From positions 29,479,785 to 29,543,784 of the forward strand of contig CM055097.1 of assembly GCA_029204225.1 (NCBI GenBank): DNA of 64,000 bases. The letters are read 5' to 3'. The notes under the pieces are model-generated. The model was not told the DNA's origin, ran no database searches, and saw only the letters and a list, made by a program, of their open reading frames with translations. Origin of the DNA: Diphasiastrum complanatum. Its lineage: Eukaryota > Streptophyta > Lycopodiopsida > Lycopodiales > Lycopodiaceae. Shown piece by piece: positions 22,156-34,100 of this stretch; the stretch's first letter is position 1, and each line of letters begins with the position of its first letter. Both the position numbers and the translations under genes were made by a program.

Positions 22156-25100
22156 ATGCAGCACGATGAGGTTATCTGGCAAGTCATCAACCACAACCAT
22201 TGCAGCTTCAAAGCCAAGTGAGTGAGCCAGTCCTTTTTTTGAATTTGAATTTGGGGTTTACGTGTTTGCGGTTTTGGTTTTGTAAATCTAATTAGGTGTC
22301 ATGTGAGCACTGCAGGACTCAGACACAGAATTTCTGTCGCAATTCCTATAATGTAACAGGGTTATGTAATAGAAGCTCCTGCCCTCTTGCGAACAGTCGA
22401 TATGCGACCATTCGAGAGCATGATGGTAAGTAAAATCTCTTCTTTACATTATTTTCTTCCCAAATTGTTTTTTTTTTTGCCCAGCATGGAGGTTCAAATC
22501 TTTTGCAGCACATGCCACAGAGTAACAGTGAATCAAGATTTCAAGCCCCCTGAATTGATTCGAGATATGGGATCTTTTTTTCAAAGAAACCTTCAAAATA
22601 GAAATTGATGTCCCCACCTTTTTTGGCATTTTGTTTTTGAGGAAATTAGGTTTTTTCTGAACAGTTTTGCAATACGATGACTATGTTTGGATATGTAGAC
22701 AAAGTGACATTTTCTTGCTCTTGAATAATCAAGAACATCCAGACTCCAGCGTATCAACTACTTGATGATTGAGGGCAAGATGGTGTTCTATTGCCATGAT
22801 AGAACATCTTTTCAGGGTTAATATCCCAGTGCTGCAAACGTTGAAAATCTTGAGTTTGGTTTTTTTTTGCTAACTGAATCAAGCTTTTTTGTATATGTGA
22901 ATCAATTTGTTGTTGTTGTACCATGTATTGAAGGTCATTTGTCATCATATTTAAGACTTGGATTGCACGTTTTGTGCATAACCTTTGGCTCTATTAATTT
23001 TGATGACCAGGAGTCTTATATTTGTACATGAAGAGTATCGAAAGAGCTCATGCACCCAAAGACCTGTGGGAGAGGGTAAAGCTTTCGAAAAACTATGGAA
23101 AGGCTTTGGAGCTTATTGACAAGCACTTGGTATTGTACTTTTTAGGCCAGTTTTCTTTTATTATTGTGTGAGAGCATGGCCTAGCTATGAACGTTTTATT
23201 TTTCTTCTAACGATGAGGCAAAATTTTGATACTTGTGATTCGTAAAGAGGTATGTTGTTGAATTGGCTTATTATGTATTAGGAGTATTGGCCAAAGTTTT
23301 TGGTGCACAAGAACAAGCAACGACTTACAAAGATGACGCAGTATCTTATCCGAATGCGAAAATTAACACTGAAAGCAAGGTAAATTGTCTTTGACTTGTT
23401 TGAATTTGCTTTTTTTGCACTCTTTTGTTTTTTGACTATGGTAAGTCTAATACTTTCAGAATATTTGGCTACTCAAACAATCTTGTAGGCTGTAACTTCG
23501 GTGTCAGTTGTGGCCATGGCTAACTAGAATGTAAATAATTCCCACATCTGTTTGACCTTTATTAAGTGGAAAAGAGGCTAGTAAGAAAATGAAATGTTAT
23601 GCTTGTGAAACTATGTTTGTCCCACCATCCATGGAGATTTATGCCTAGTGATGGCTTCCTCAAAGTTTTATTCTTTGCATGTACGGGAATGGCTTTGCTT
23701 TCTTGTTTCTTTTTATGTTGGAATCATTCTAAATTCCTAACTCATTCTTACTAGTTGCCACTAAGTCAGAAACTAGGTCATTATGAACGGAATATGTGAA
23801 AATCTCACATTTTGAATTGAACTTGTTAAAAACAGAGCACTTGAAAATCTCAGATTTTGATATGAATGCTGTTTTATTTTTTGATTTGTTTAGGGAAAAG
23901 GTACATAGTATTACTAGTGGAGCAAGGTTTTGCCATTGTTGGAAAAATCAATTGAGGATACATTACCAATTACTACAATCAAATATTTCTACTTAAAGCA
24001 TTAGTGATCAGTATTGTCTTGAATCATGAGCATTTTAATGTTTGTTGCTCCCATTGGAAACCACGATGCATAATCGAATGTCTTAAGTTTTTTTGAAAAT
24101 GCAATGGAAAAGAAAGCCTCATAGCTTTGTTAGCATACATTCCCCTGATAGAATCTGAGTTATTTTCAAACTAGGAGGAGACTAATCTTATTAGTACTCA
24201 CAAAACACCAAACACAAGAGGAAGAAGATGAATCACAAGAGCAATGATCTGAATTGAATTGATAATGAAGGAGGGTGCCTATCAGTTCTTATAGAGATTG
24301 GACTTACTCTAAGGCAAAAGCTATTTGCCTACAACACCATTTGGTAAAAGCAAGTATGCTAATTACTAAGTCTCAGAAATAGCAATCTATGTTAGCATAA
24401 TTATAAATTAGTATTCTATACTATTCTAGCAAAATTGGTACTAACTTGGGTACCTAGCCAAACTTAGACTTTGACTTATACTAAAAATAAAAATAGGCCT
24501 TCTAGCTCGCAGGTTGGCCTCTTCAATTAATTAATTAAGCATTAATTCTAACACTCCCCCTTAATGGATAATTGATTATCAATAACACCTAGGAGTGTCC
24601 TGAACTTCTCAAACTTTCACGACCAAGTCCTTTTGTGAAGATATCTGCAACTTGATCATTGGTGTCGCAGTAGATCAACCAGTTTTATACTTATCTATAG
24701 AATCATCAGACTTAAACTTGGTTCTATACATCCACTTGCAACCTGCTGGAAGTTCAACAAGATCCCATGTCTCGTTCATAATAGAACTGCTCCTCACCTG
24801 TAGCAGTCTTCCAAACTTGTTCCTTTGCAGCATCTTCATAAAATAGAGGATCCTCTGAATCCAACACTGAATCCATAAACGCATAATGCGTTTCTTCACC
24901 ATCTTCACAATAGTTGACACTTGAACGTGTCAATCTCTTAGCTCCTTGTTGACTCGATTCTCCCTCATTCAACATTTGACGCAATCTGATCCTCATCACC
25001 GTGTTGCAAAAGGTCCACTACAATATAAAAAATCATCAATGCCATTTGCGTACCCTAAATTTGCAAAAACTCCTTTGCCTCCATCCGCCTTCTCCCACAT

Positions 25101-28100
25101 GCCTCGTCGTGCCATAGGTATGGCTATAGAAAGCGTAAAGTCCTCTAAAACAGGTCAAAAACTAAATGCAAAGTGGATAGGTGAAAAAAAGGAGCTAACA
25201 CACCTCAAAAGTTGCCAACCGTAATGCTGATGGATTCACCACGCCAAATTCCTAAACCCTAAACCCTACACTAAAAAAAACTTTGCACATGGGCCTCATG
25301 CACATCAACCACATGCATGCTCATGGTGACCCTATGTCGAAAGAAATTTGCGAATATGCAATCACTCTCTCCCTAACAACCCATTTAACCAATCCTAGAA
25401 ACAAGATTCACTCATAATGATGCACTAGAGCCTCCAAACAAAGCAAAGAAAAAAATGGGCAAAAGTCTCAGAAGGGTGTTTTGCTTGCAAATTTCCACGC
25501 ACTCACTTTTTCCGTCTTGTATGTGTTACAATTGCCTTTTATAGACCACTATCTTCACATAGAGTGTCACACATCCATTTTGGCCTCCTATTGCTCTCTC
25601 CACAACCTCAAGAAGCTCCAAGAAAAGTGTGCCCAAGAGTCAGTCCGACGTTTCGGAACGTTGTGTTCTAGAATGCTTTGCATCTAGAACATTCCGATGC
25701 AACTTAGATGCAATCATGTTGAGACTTGTGTCTCCTCACATCTATTTCATATGCCAATGAGTCCTTTTTTCACCTTAGTAGGAAATGACATCATTAATTG
25801 AATCATTTGAGGTATACAGACCTACTTAATCACTCAACATACTAGTACATTGAGTACCTCAAGTGTTAGAGTCCAGTTATGACTCTATTAGGACCTCGGC
25901 ACGGCCGGTTACCAAAGGGCCTGGGGCCTAGTGTTGGCAAGGGTCGGTGACCGAGGAGGACATCTGTCCCAAGTTGGGACCGTTGCGTCACGAGCAGTGA
26001 CCTAGTGTGGCCGCCTGACAAGCTGTCAGAGATGCAGTGTGTCTTGACCGTCAGGACCCTAGGCGTCAGTGACGAGACGCTAGCTGGCAAGTAGTCGGGG
26101 TGACCAAGAGTGTCATAGGTCTTTGTCGGGCACGGGGGTGGTACCCTATGAGTCACCCTATATTCACAGGTCACAGGGGCCAGGCATGCCAAGTGGACTG
26201 ATCACCCACAGGTGGATGCCATGTGCCAGTTGACGGGAATAGCAGGTAGGACTCAAGGAGGGGGTGCCTATGGTTGGGAGGTTCATTCTACACACCGGCT
26301 TCTAGGATTCACGAGCTTGGAGAGATTGGCTTGTGACAATTGGTTTTAGAGCCTCGTTCTAGAGAGAGAAACGTTCTAGAGAGAGAAAGTGAGAAAAAGC
26401 TTGTTTTTTCACCATAACTTGGTCTATAGTGCTCAGATTTGAGGGAGATCTGTCTCAGATCATTTCTAGTGGGCAGTCGCTGTAGATCAGCAGGGATTCA
26501 CGCTGCAAATCTCAGATCTCAGAAAAATCTCAAAGTTTTGGAGGGCCAGTGCATTTTTTCTGAAGGTTTTTTGCTCATAACTCTCCGGAACCTTTTCAGA
26601 TCCTGATCAGATTTTGGGAGCATGTTCCTAGCATCCATAGCGATCCTATGGAGCCATCATACGCCGGTTTTGGAGCAGATTTGCCTCTGTTTCACCAAAA
26701 AGTCGGTTTTCAAGCAAAAAAACAGGTCAGATTTTTGGATTAGGCGTAACTTCTCCGATTTTTCTCCAGTTTTTGCTGTTAAGGGTTCAGATTGGGCCTG
26801 GTAGGAGGGCGACCTACTGCCAATTGACGGTTCATGAAAAGCTTTTGCCGTTTGGAAGAAATTCGACGTCAAACAACCCGTTTTTTTCCTGTTTTTTTTG
26901 ACTTTCAAGCCGATTTGGTGGCCAACATGCTCCGCCTTATCCTTATCCATTTCCGTCTTCTGCGGTTCGTCCTGTGTTACCTCCACTCTACCCAAAAGAC
27001 AAATATTTTAAGCTTACTCATTTCGTAGGAAATACTTACCAGAGAACAACCAGTGGTTGCATCAGTGGAACGATTATTTTGATTTGAAGCGGGCCCCAAC
27101 CGAGGAGGGTTGGCGAGTCTGCAAAGTTGCTTACCATCTCACTAATTTTGCTGAGAGGTGGTGGCACAAGTTGTTGAAGTTTAATCAGGCTCCATTCACC
27201 TGGATTGATTTCAAGCGGGCTTTTAGAGCTCAGTTCATTCCTCCACATGAACATGTGTGTGCGAAGGATGCTTGGTTTTTGCATCGTCAGAGGCAGTACA
27301 TGGTGCAGGAATATGTTGATAAGTATCGTGACACGCTTATCAAGATTCCGGAAGAGATTCTCGAGTGGCTAGTAGTCCACAAGTTCATTTTTGGCCTTCG
27401 TGAAGAGTTGAGGCCTTCAGTGCTTAATGAAGGGTGCAAGACCTTGGAGGAGGCCGTTGCAACAACCCTTAACTTCGAAGGTAACGTGCATAACAAGGCT
27501 GAATCTGGAGTGGCAAGTGGGCTCCAGAAGAAGGGTTCGCGAGAGTTTGGACAAGTTGGTCAGAAGAACTTATCGCAGAGGGATCCTATCCAGATGCAGC
27601 AGACTTTGAAGCGCATAGAGGCATCTCCTTTGGCTCATCAGGCTTACAACAAGTCTCCTCTCAGTCCAGAACAAAAGGACAAGGCCAAGAAAGATGGATT
27701 ATGCTTTTTCTGTCTTGGCAAGCATCTTGTCAAAGATTGTCCTTGCCGCACGGACATGAAGCTCCATGTTTTACAACAGCGTCAAGATAAGGACAAGGAT
27801 GAGGAGATTTTGGAAGACTTATTAGTAAGCGACGATGAGTAGGCAGCCTGTATAGTTTTTCTTTCTTTTGCATGTATATAAAGTTTGGACATGAGGGTTT
27901 ATCTCATGTTTTAAAAGGGGGGGAGACCAATTGTTGAGGGTCCTCTTGTTACCTGTATGCAAATAAAGAGAATGGAGATTTAGTATTTGTGGTTGTGTTA
28001 TGTGAATGTTGATTCCAGTTTTGATTCTTATGTTGATAATAATCAGATATGCACAATCACTAATAAACCACAAGAAGCTTCATCTACTTTTGCATCCCCT

Positions 28101-31100
28101 AGTGCACATGCATTTTCTTTACAGCCTAGATGTGATCCAGCAAGTGAGTTGGAGAAGTCCATCCGCACTCAGTATAAACACGTGCTAATTAGTAATATGC
28201 CAGAGGGATTGCCGCCTAGTCGGAACGTTGATTATCGTATTGAGCTCGTTAGTTATGGACTTGGCTCATTACATTCGCCGCGTCCATTTACATTTACTTT
28301 ACTTTATGCATAAGCAGGCCTTGGGCCCTTTTTTATTCATTAGTGACACTTAGACTATATGGTTGGCCTTTGGCCTTATTATTCATTATTAGGCCATTTG
28401 GACATATTACTGGAGAGTGGGGGCCTTCTTGGAGAGCGCACTATTATCCCTCCCAGTTGTGCCCTAGCCACCGGAAGCTTCCTTTTAGGGCTTCCTCTTG
28501 GCTATAAGTAGGGAAACTGTGTCATTTGTTATTCAGCTGATGATATTGATCTCTCTCTTTCTTGCTTTCTAGGGCTAAGTCTTGCTTATGTGCTGCTTTC
28601 ATAGCTTAATTCTTGCTTATGTGATGCTTTCATAGCTTAGCTCTAGATCAGTTGTGGCTCCATTCGTAACTTGGCATCAGAGCACTTTCCTGATTGCTGA
28701 ATGTCAGATCTGATTTTCTGCTTGGGTGCCCATTTTCCTTGTTGATTTTTCTCTCTTTGCTGAGCGCTTTTGTCTCTTTGCTTCAGCAACATTCAGCATA
28801 GTTTGGAGGAGGACTAGCTCCCATTAGAGCATTTTCCTTGGCGGAGCTTTAGCAGATAGTAAGCGGAAGTACTTCCGCTAAATTTGGCGGCCGGAAAAAA
28901 ACCTTACCCCGAGTGAGACTACTCAGGAAACCTTATTCGATCAGTTTCGTCGCATGGATGAGACCCTTTCTGGCCTCGTTCTTCGCTTCGATACCGTTAT
29001 GACCGGCTTTGCTACTATGTAGTCACAGATTGATTCTTTACAGCCTCATGGTCCTGGTAAAGCTCCTGTTTTTCCTTCATTTTCCATTTGGATTTCCATC
29101 TTCCTCTGCTAGTCAGCCTTGTGGTGGACCGTTCATTCCACCTAACCCACCTCCTGGTTTCTTTTCACGTCCCCCACTTCCTGAGCCACACTTTGCTCAA
29201 GACTTTCGTGATAGGGTACAGCTTGCTACCTATTCCGGTTTCTCTGAAGGGAACTTATTAGAGAATTGGTTTGCTAAGCTTGACACATATTTTCAGATCT
29301 ACCCTAAGACTGATCCTTAGAAGATCCAGTTGGCTGCTTTACATTTAGATGGACGACGCGCCGCCACGTGGTGGCGAGTTTATGAGCTGATCCTGATCAG
29401 GAAGGGCTCCATTTATGGCATACTTTTCGCCGTGACCTCCGTCATGCTATGATTGACCCTCAGTGGCTCGACCGCCAACGTGATACATTCCGTAGTCTCA
29501 CTCAGACTAGTGATCTTGCTTCTTATACAGATCAGTTTATGGAGCTTTCTTATCTTTTCACAGATCTATAGCCCACTGAGCTTATTTCTCGCTACATTGC
29601 TGGGCTTCGTGGTGCTTTACGTTATGATGTTTCTTCCTTCCGTCCTCCCACACTTGTTGAGGCGATGTCTCTTGCCAGTACTTTACAGCATAAGTACTCT
29701 GACACTCTTCCTTCCCGCTTCTCCCGACCCCGTCCTTCTGCTTCATCTTTTCCCGCTACGTCCACCCCTACACCTGCCTTCCAGCTCTCTCCATTGTCCC
29801 TTCGTATCCTCGTCCTTCGACTCCTCGACCTGCTTTTGTCCGATGTTACACGTCTGCAGAGTTCGCTGACCTTCAGCAGCAGCGTCTTTGCTTTCGTTGT
29901 AAGAGTCCTGACCATTTTGCCCGTGATTGCCGTCAGCCTCTCCCTACTACTACTGCTGTTTTTTACCATGAGGGCACTACACCAGATGATTCTGATATCT
30001 ACATTCATATTTCTGATGAGCCTGACCTATCCTCTGAGCCTTCCACTGATTTACTTTTTGCTACTTGCCATGCTCAGCTTGCCTATGCTACTTGGACAGG
30101 GCGTCTTGGTCCTCGCTCCATTCGGTTACGTGTACGTATTACAGGTTGTGAGTATATTGCTTTAGTTGATACTGGCAGCACTCATTCTTTTATTAGCAGT
30201 TATATCACTAGTCGGATCTGTGCTTCACCTGTTCCTGCTTCACTCTCACAGTTGAGGTTGCCAGTTCCCATTCTTTTCCTAGTTCTCAGATGTTTCAGCG
30301 TTTACCATACTGCATTGGAGATTTTTCTGGACAGGCAGATCTTTACATTATTCCTATGGAGCGTTATGATCTTATCCTTGGTGTTAATTAATTTGCATCT
30401 CTTGGAGCCGTTACACTGGACTTGACACAACAGACATTGACATTTGTACATGATGCAGTTACACACTCACTTGTTGGCATTGATTCTCAGGGAGACTTCC
30501 AGTTGGTTACCGGGAAGCAGTTTATGCGTAGCCTGCCAAAGGCTGACGATGCAGCTCTTCTTTCCATTCAGAGTACATCAGTTGTTGCTTCACTTTCACC
30601 ATCCGTGGGTCCTCTTTCTCAGGCCGATGTTGCTTCGGATTTACAGGTTGTTGATGTGTGCCTTGCACCTATATGCCTTGATTCACAGATATCGTATTCA
30701 GTGGTCATTCCTGGTTTCATTGATATTGAGACCGTATACCTTGGTGGTATTTCTACGATTGCTTTTGCGCATACTTCAGATAGCCCTCCTGGTTCGGTGG
30801 TTGGTGCAGTATCTTCTCCATTGGTCTCTATATCTCCATCTCTTGAGTCTGTTATGGCCGATGTTCCTACTGATTTCTATGGGGTTCTTCATGGGTCCAC
30901 GTTTGATGGTTCCCTCACTATTGGTGATTAGGTTGTATCTTTCGCTTTATTCCATGGATCTCTGCTTGAGGTTTGTGATCTGCCTCATGATATTTCTACG
31001 GTTCCTGACATGATTCATGCGCCTTTGGCCCTTACTGTTACACATTTTTCATCCGAGGATATTTGCTAGATGGTCCCTACTACTTATCTAGGGTATTTAT

Positions 31101-34100
31101 ATGTTGGGATCTTTCTAGATGAGTACATGAGCATCCTTCCGTCTCCTGATATTTCTACATATAGGTTTGCTGCAGTCCATGCCGATGGTATACACTTTTG
31201 GGTTCATGCGACTGATTCATTTTTACCTCTTGATATTTGGCATTCTTGGTTATTACGTATCGCTTGGATTTCATTTGGACCTATTGCTCACACTACTGCT
31301 TCATTTTCAGCTATGGATATATGGCATTCCTGGTTATTACATATAGCTTGGTTTTCATTTGGATTTGTTGATCGGTGCTGGTTTTTCCATATTACTGATC
31401 GCCTATGGTGCGGATATTTCTATGATTATGCGTGTGGCTCTCTATCTGTTCCTTGGATTGTTGCTCATTGCCAGGCTTGGCATATCCTGATGGCTTGGGT
31501 TATTGCCTCCGTTCCAGCTACTGTTTGTCTGGGTGATCTTCAGGTTCCCTGTCATTTCAGGTTGCTCCGTATCGCTTGGTCTCCGATGCTGAGTTGCCAC
31601 TTTGTTCTGGTATTCCGAGACCATCAGGGTACCTTGAGAGAATGCCTTCTCCTCTCTTGGATAGTTTTTGGGGATGTTGCCGCCATATACTTCAGTGTTG
31701 CTCATATGTGCTTTGATACTCATTCCTAGCTACACGTGGATATTGCTCCGATGCTTGCTACTGATGTTGCGGATCTTGTTCCTCGTTCCAGTGCATTTCT
31801 TCTATTCCTCACTTGTGCGCTTGGTGTATACTTTGGGATCACACTTGCGGCCAGTTCCGATGGGTCATTCGATTCTCCATCCGTTTTTGGTGTATCCTAT
31901 GATGGATTGCCATATGAGGCCTTTCTGGATGAGTTTTTCGGCTACAGTTTGTCAGTTGGGGCTTTTAGTAATTCTAGATTTGTTGCTACTATTATCATGC
32001 ATCATGTCTTTTTAGATGGTGCATTGATTTCTTGGACCTTTTGGAGCTTTTTGCATGCTGCTCTTCTCGTGATATGGGCCTTGAGGGTACCGTATGCCAT
32101 TGGTACTTCTCATTCATGGGCCCTATGGATACCTTGGGCTTTTGACCATGTTGGTGCATATTTCTCCATTTTAGCTATCGTTTGTCAGGATGATCTCCTT
32201 GGTGCTAGTCTTCCGATGCTGCTATCTTTTCTTGGGGCACCTTGCACATATGGTTGATGGTTACGTGTATCATGCGGCTATTCGCGATGAGTGTCCATCT
32301 CTTTTCCAGTTCCTTATTGGCTTCCTGTTGCTGATGCAGTTCTACCTTCTCAGGCTTTTTGGATACCTTGGTATGATGTCCCTATCTTTTGGGCTGATCC
32401 TCTACTAGCTTGGGCATTACGGATACCTTGGCACTCCTAGTTGCTGCTTGATCTTCTTCTGGTTCCTTGGCATTCCTGGTTGTTCCATATTGCTTGGTTT
32501 CTGATGACGCGACTAAGATGTTTCCTTCGTTGCCATGATGTTGATCCTGAGCTGTTCCCTTTCTTACCAGCTGCCATGCACCAGGTTCGCCTTCACCATA
32601 GTCGACGATGCTGACAAATTCAGTTTTCGATCCATTGGGATGGTCGTCCTATTGAGGAGGCCACCACATGGGAGCCTATTGATGTCTTTTATCATACGCC
32701 ATCACTTGCGGATTTGGATCGTGCTCTTGCTGCACTTGTTGATTCCTCTACATCAGATGCTGCTCTAGTTGTTGATGCACCAGGGCTTGCTGCTGTTTCT
32801 TTTTGGCAGTTGGGTCTTTTTTTTGTGTCGGGGAGAGTTATGGACTTGGCTCATTACATTCGCCGTGTCCATTTACATTTACTTTACTTTATGCATAAGC
32901 AGGCCTTGGGCCCTTTTTTATTCATTAGTGACACTTAGACTATATGGTTGGCCTTCGGCCTTATTATTCATTATTAGGCCATTTGGACATATTACTGGAG
33001 AGTGGGGGCCTTCTTGGAGGGCGCACTATTATCCCTCCCAGTTGGGCCCTAGCCACCGGAAGCTTCCTTTTAGGGCTTCCTCTTGTCTATAAGTAGGGAA
33101 ACTGTGTCATTTGTTATTCAGCTGATGATATTGATCTCTCTCTTTAGTCTCCTTAATTTCTCTCTTTCCTGCTTTCTAGGGCTAAGTCTTGCTTATGTGC
33201 TGCTTTCATAGCTTAAGTCTTGCTTAGCTTAGCTCTAGATCAGCTGTGGCTCCATTCGTAACTTCGTTCCAGGGGCAAGTCCGGTATGTAGGCCTCCTTA
33301 TAGGTTGAGCCTAAAAGAGGAAGAAGAAGTTAGAAAGATGTTGAAGGAGTATCTCAAGCTGGGGTACATTTGTCCGAGTTATTCACCTTTCGCCTCTCCT
33401 ATTTTACTTGTTAAGAAAAAGGATGGTAGTTTCCGGATGTGTGTAGATTACATGGGATTAAATAAGATCACTGTAAAGCACAGGTATCCGATGCCCAGGA
33501 TTGATGATCTACTGGATGCGTTGCAAGGTGCAACCACTTTCAGTAAGACAGATCTCAGAAGTGGATACCATCAAATACGGATTCGAGATGAAGTCGTCCA
33601 GAAGACGGCCTTCCGAACAACTCGTTTCGGTCATTATGGATTTTTGGTTATGCCATTTGGGTTAACCAATGCCCCAGCCACGTTCATGATGTCTTATGAG
33701 ACTATATGGGCAAGTTTGTCATCAATTTTATTGACGATATATTGGTTTCTAGTAAAGCGGTCGAGGAGCATGAGGTTCATCTCAAGACCGTATTGGGCAA
33801 GTTACAAGCTTCTGTCTCAAGGTTGCATCCTGATTTGAATAGGTCGATTTGAACTGGCCGGTTTGAACCGATTCTTTGAGGTTCGAACCGCCAGGCCAGG
33901 TTCGAATCAGAAAACGGTTCGAACCTTTTTTTTTCCAATTCTTCAAAAAAAAAAGTCAAATATTCACTGATAGTACATATACTTAAATTTTAATAGCTAA
34001 GCAATTTCAATCTTCCTCTAAATTTACAGATATCAGAATTTAGGATAATCAGATCTCTTGTGACGGTGTGACCTGTCATATCAAGATTCAAAACAGAATT

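Larger units (their letters stand above)
28251..33263 (+). mobile_element. Non-autonomous chromovirus-like LTR retrotransposon
   Basis: A 5.0 kb element with LTRs at 28251-28671 and 32836-33263, primer site TGGCATCAGAGC directly after the first LTR (28672), polypurine tract GTGTCGGGGAG directly before the second, and a 5-bp TSD TCGTT. LTR ends are AGTTA...TAACT rather than TG...CA. Inside are gag-protease remnants and a chromodomain tail, but no RT, RNase H or integrase core. It would need enzymes from a relative such as the minus-strand copy at 40995-44900. LTR copies differ by a few indels, so insertion is not ancient. Confidence 0.88.

Noticed and set aside
25251-25264. AAACCCT-type repeats as a second promoter telo-box or interstitial telomere
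   Set aside because: Only two units, inside intron 4, with no gene start downstream on either strand.
25866-26192. A 108-codon minus-strand frame in GC-richer DNA
   Set aside because: It lies inside the LTR of the intron-4 Ty3 element and has no domain or matching context.
31070-32257. Long Trp/Phe/Leu-rich plus-strand frames in the non-autonomous chromovirus, suggestive of membrane proteins
   Set aside because: They consist of repeated T/G-rich words, have no fixed frame and lie where pol should be. Kept as repeat DNA, not as a gene.
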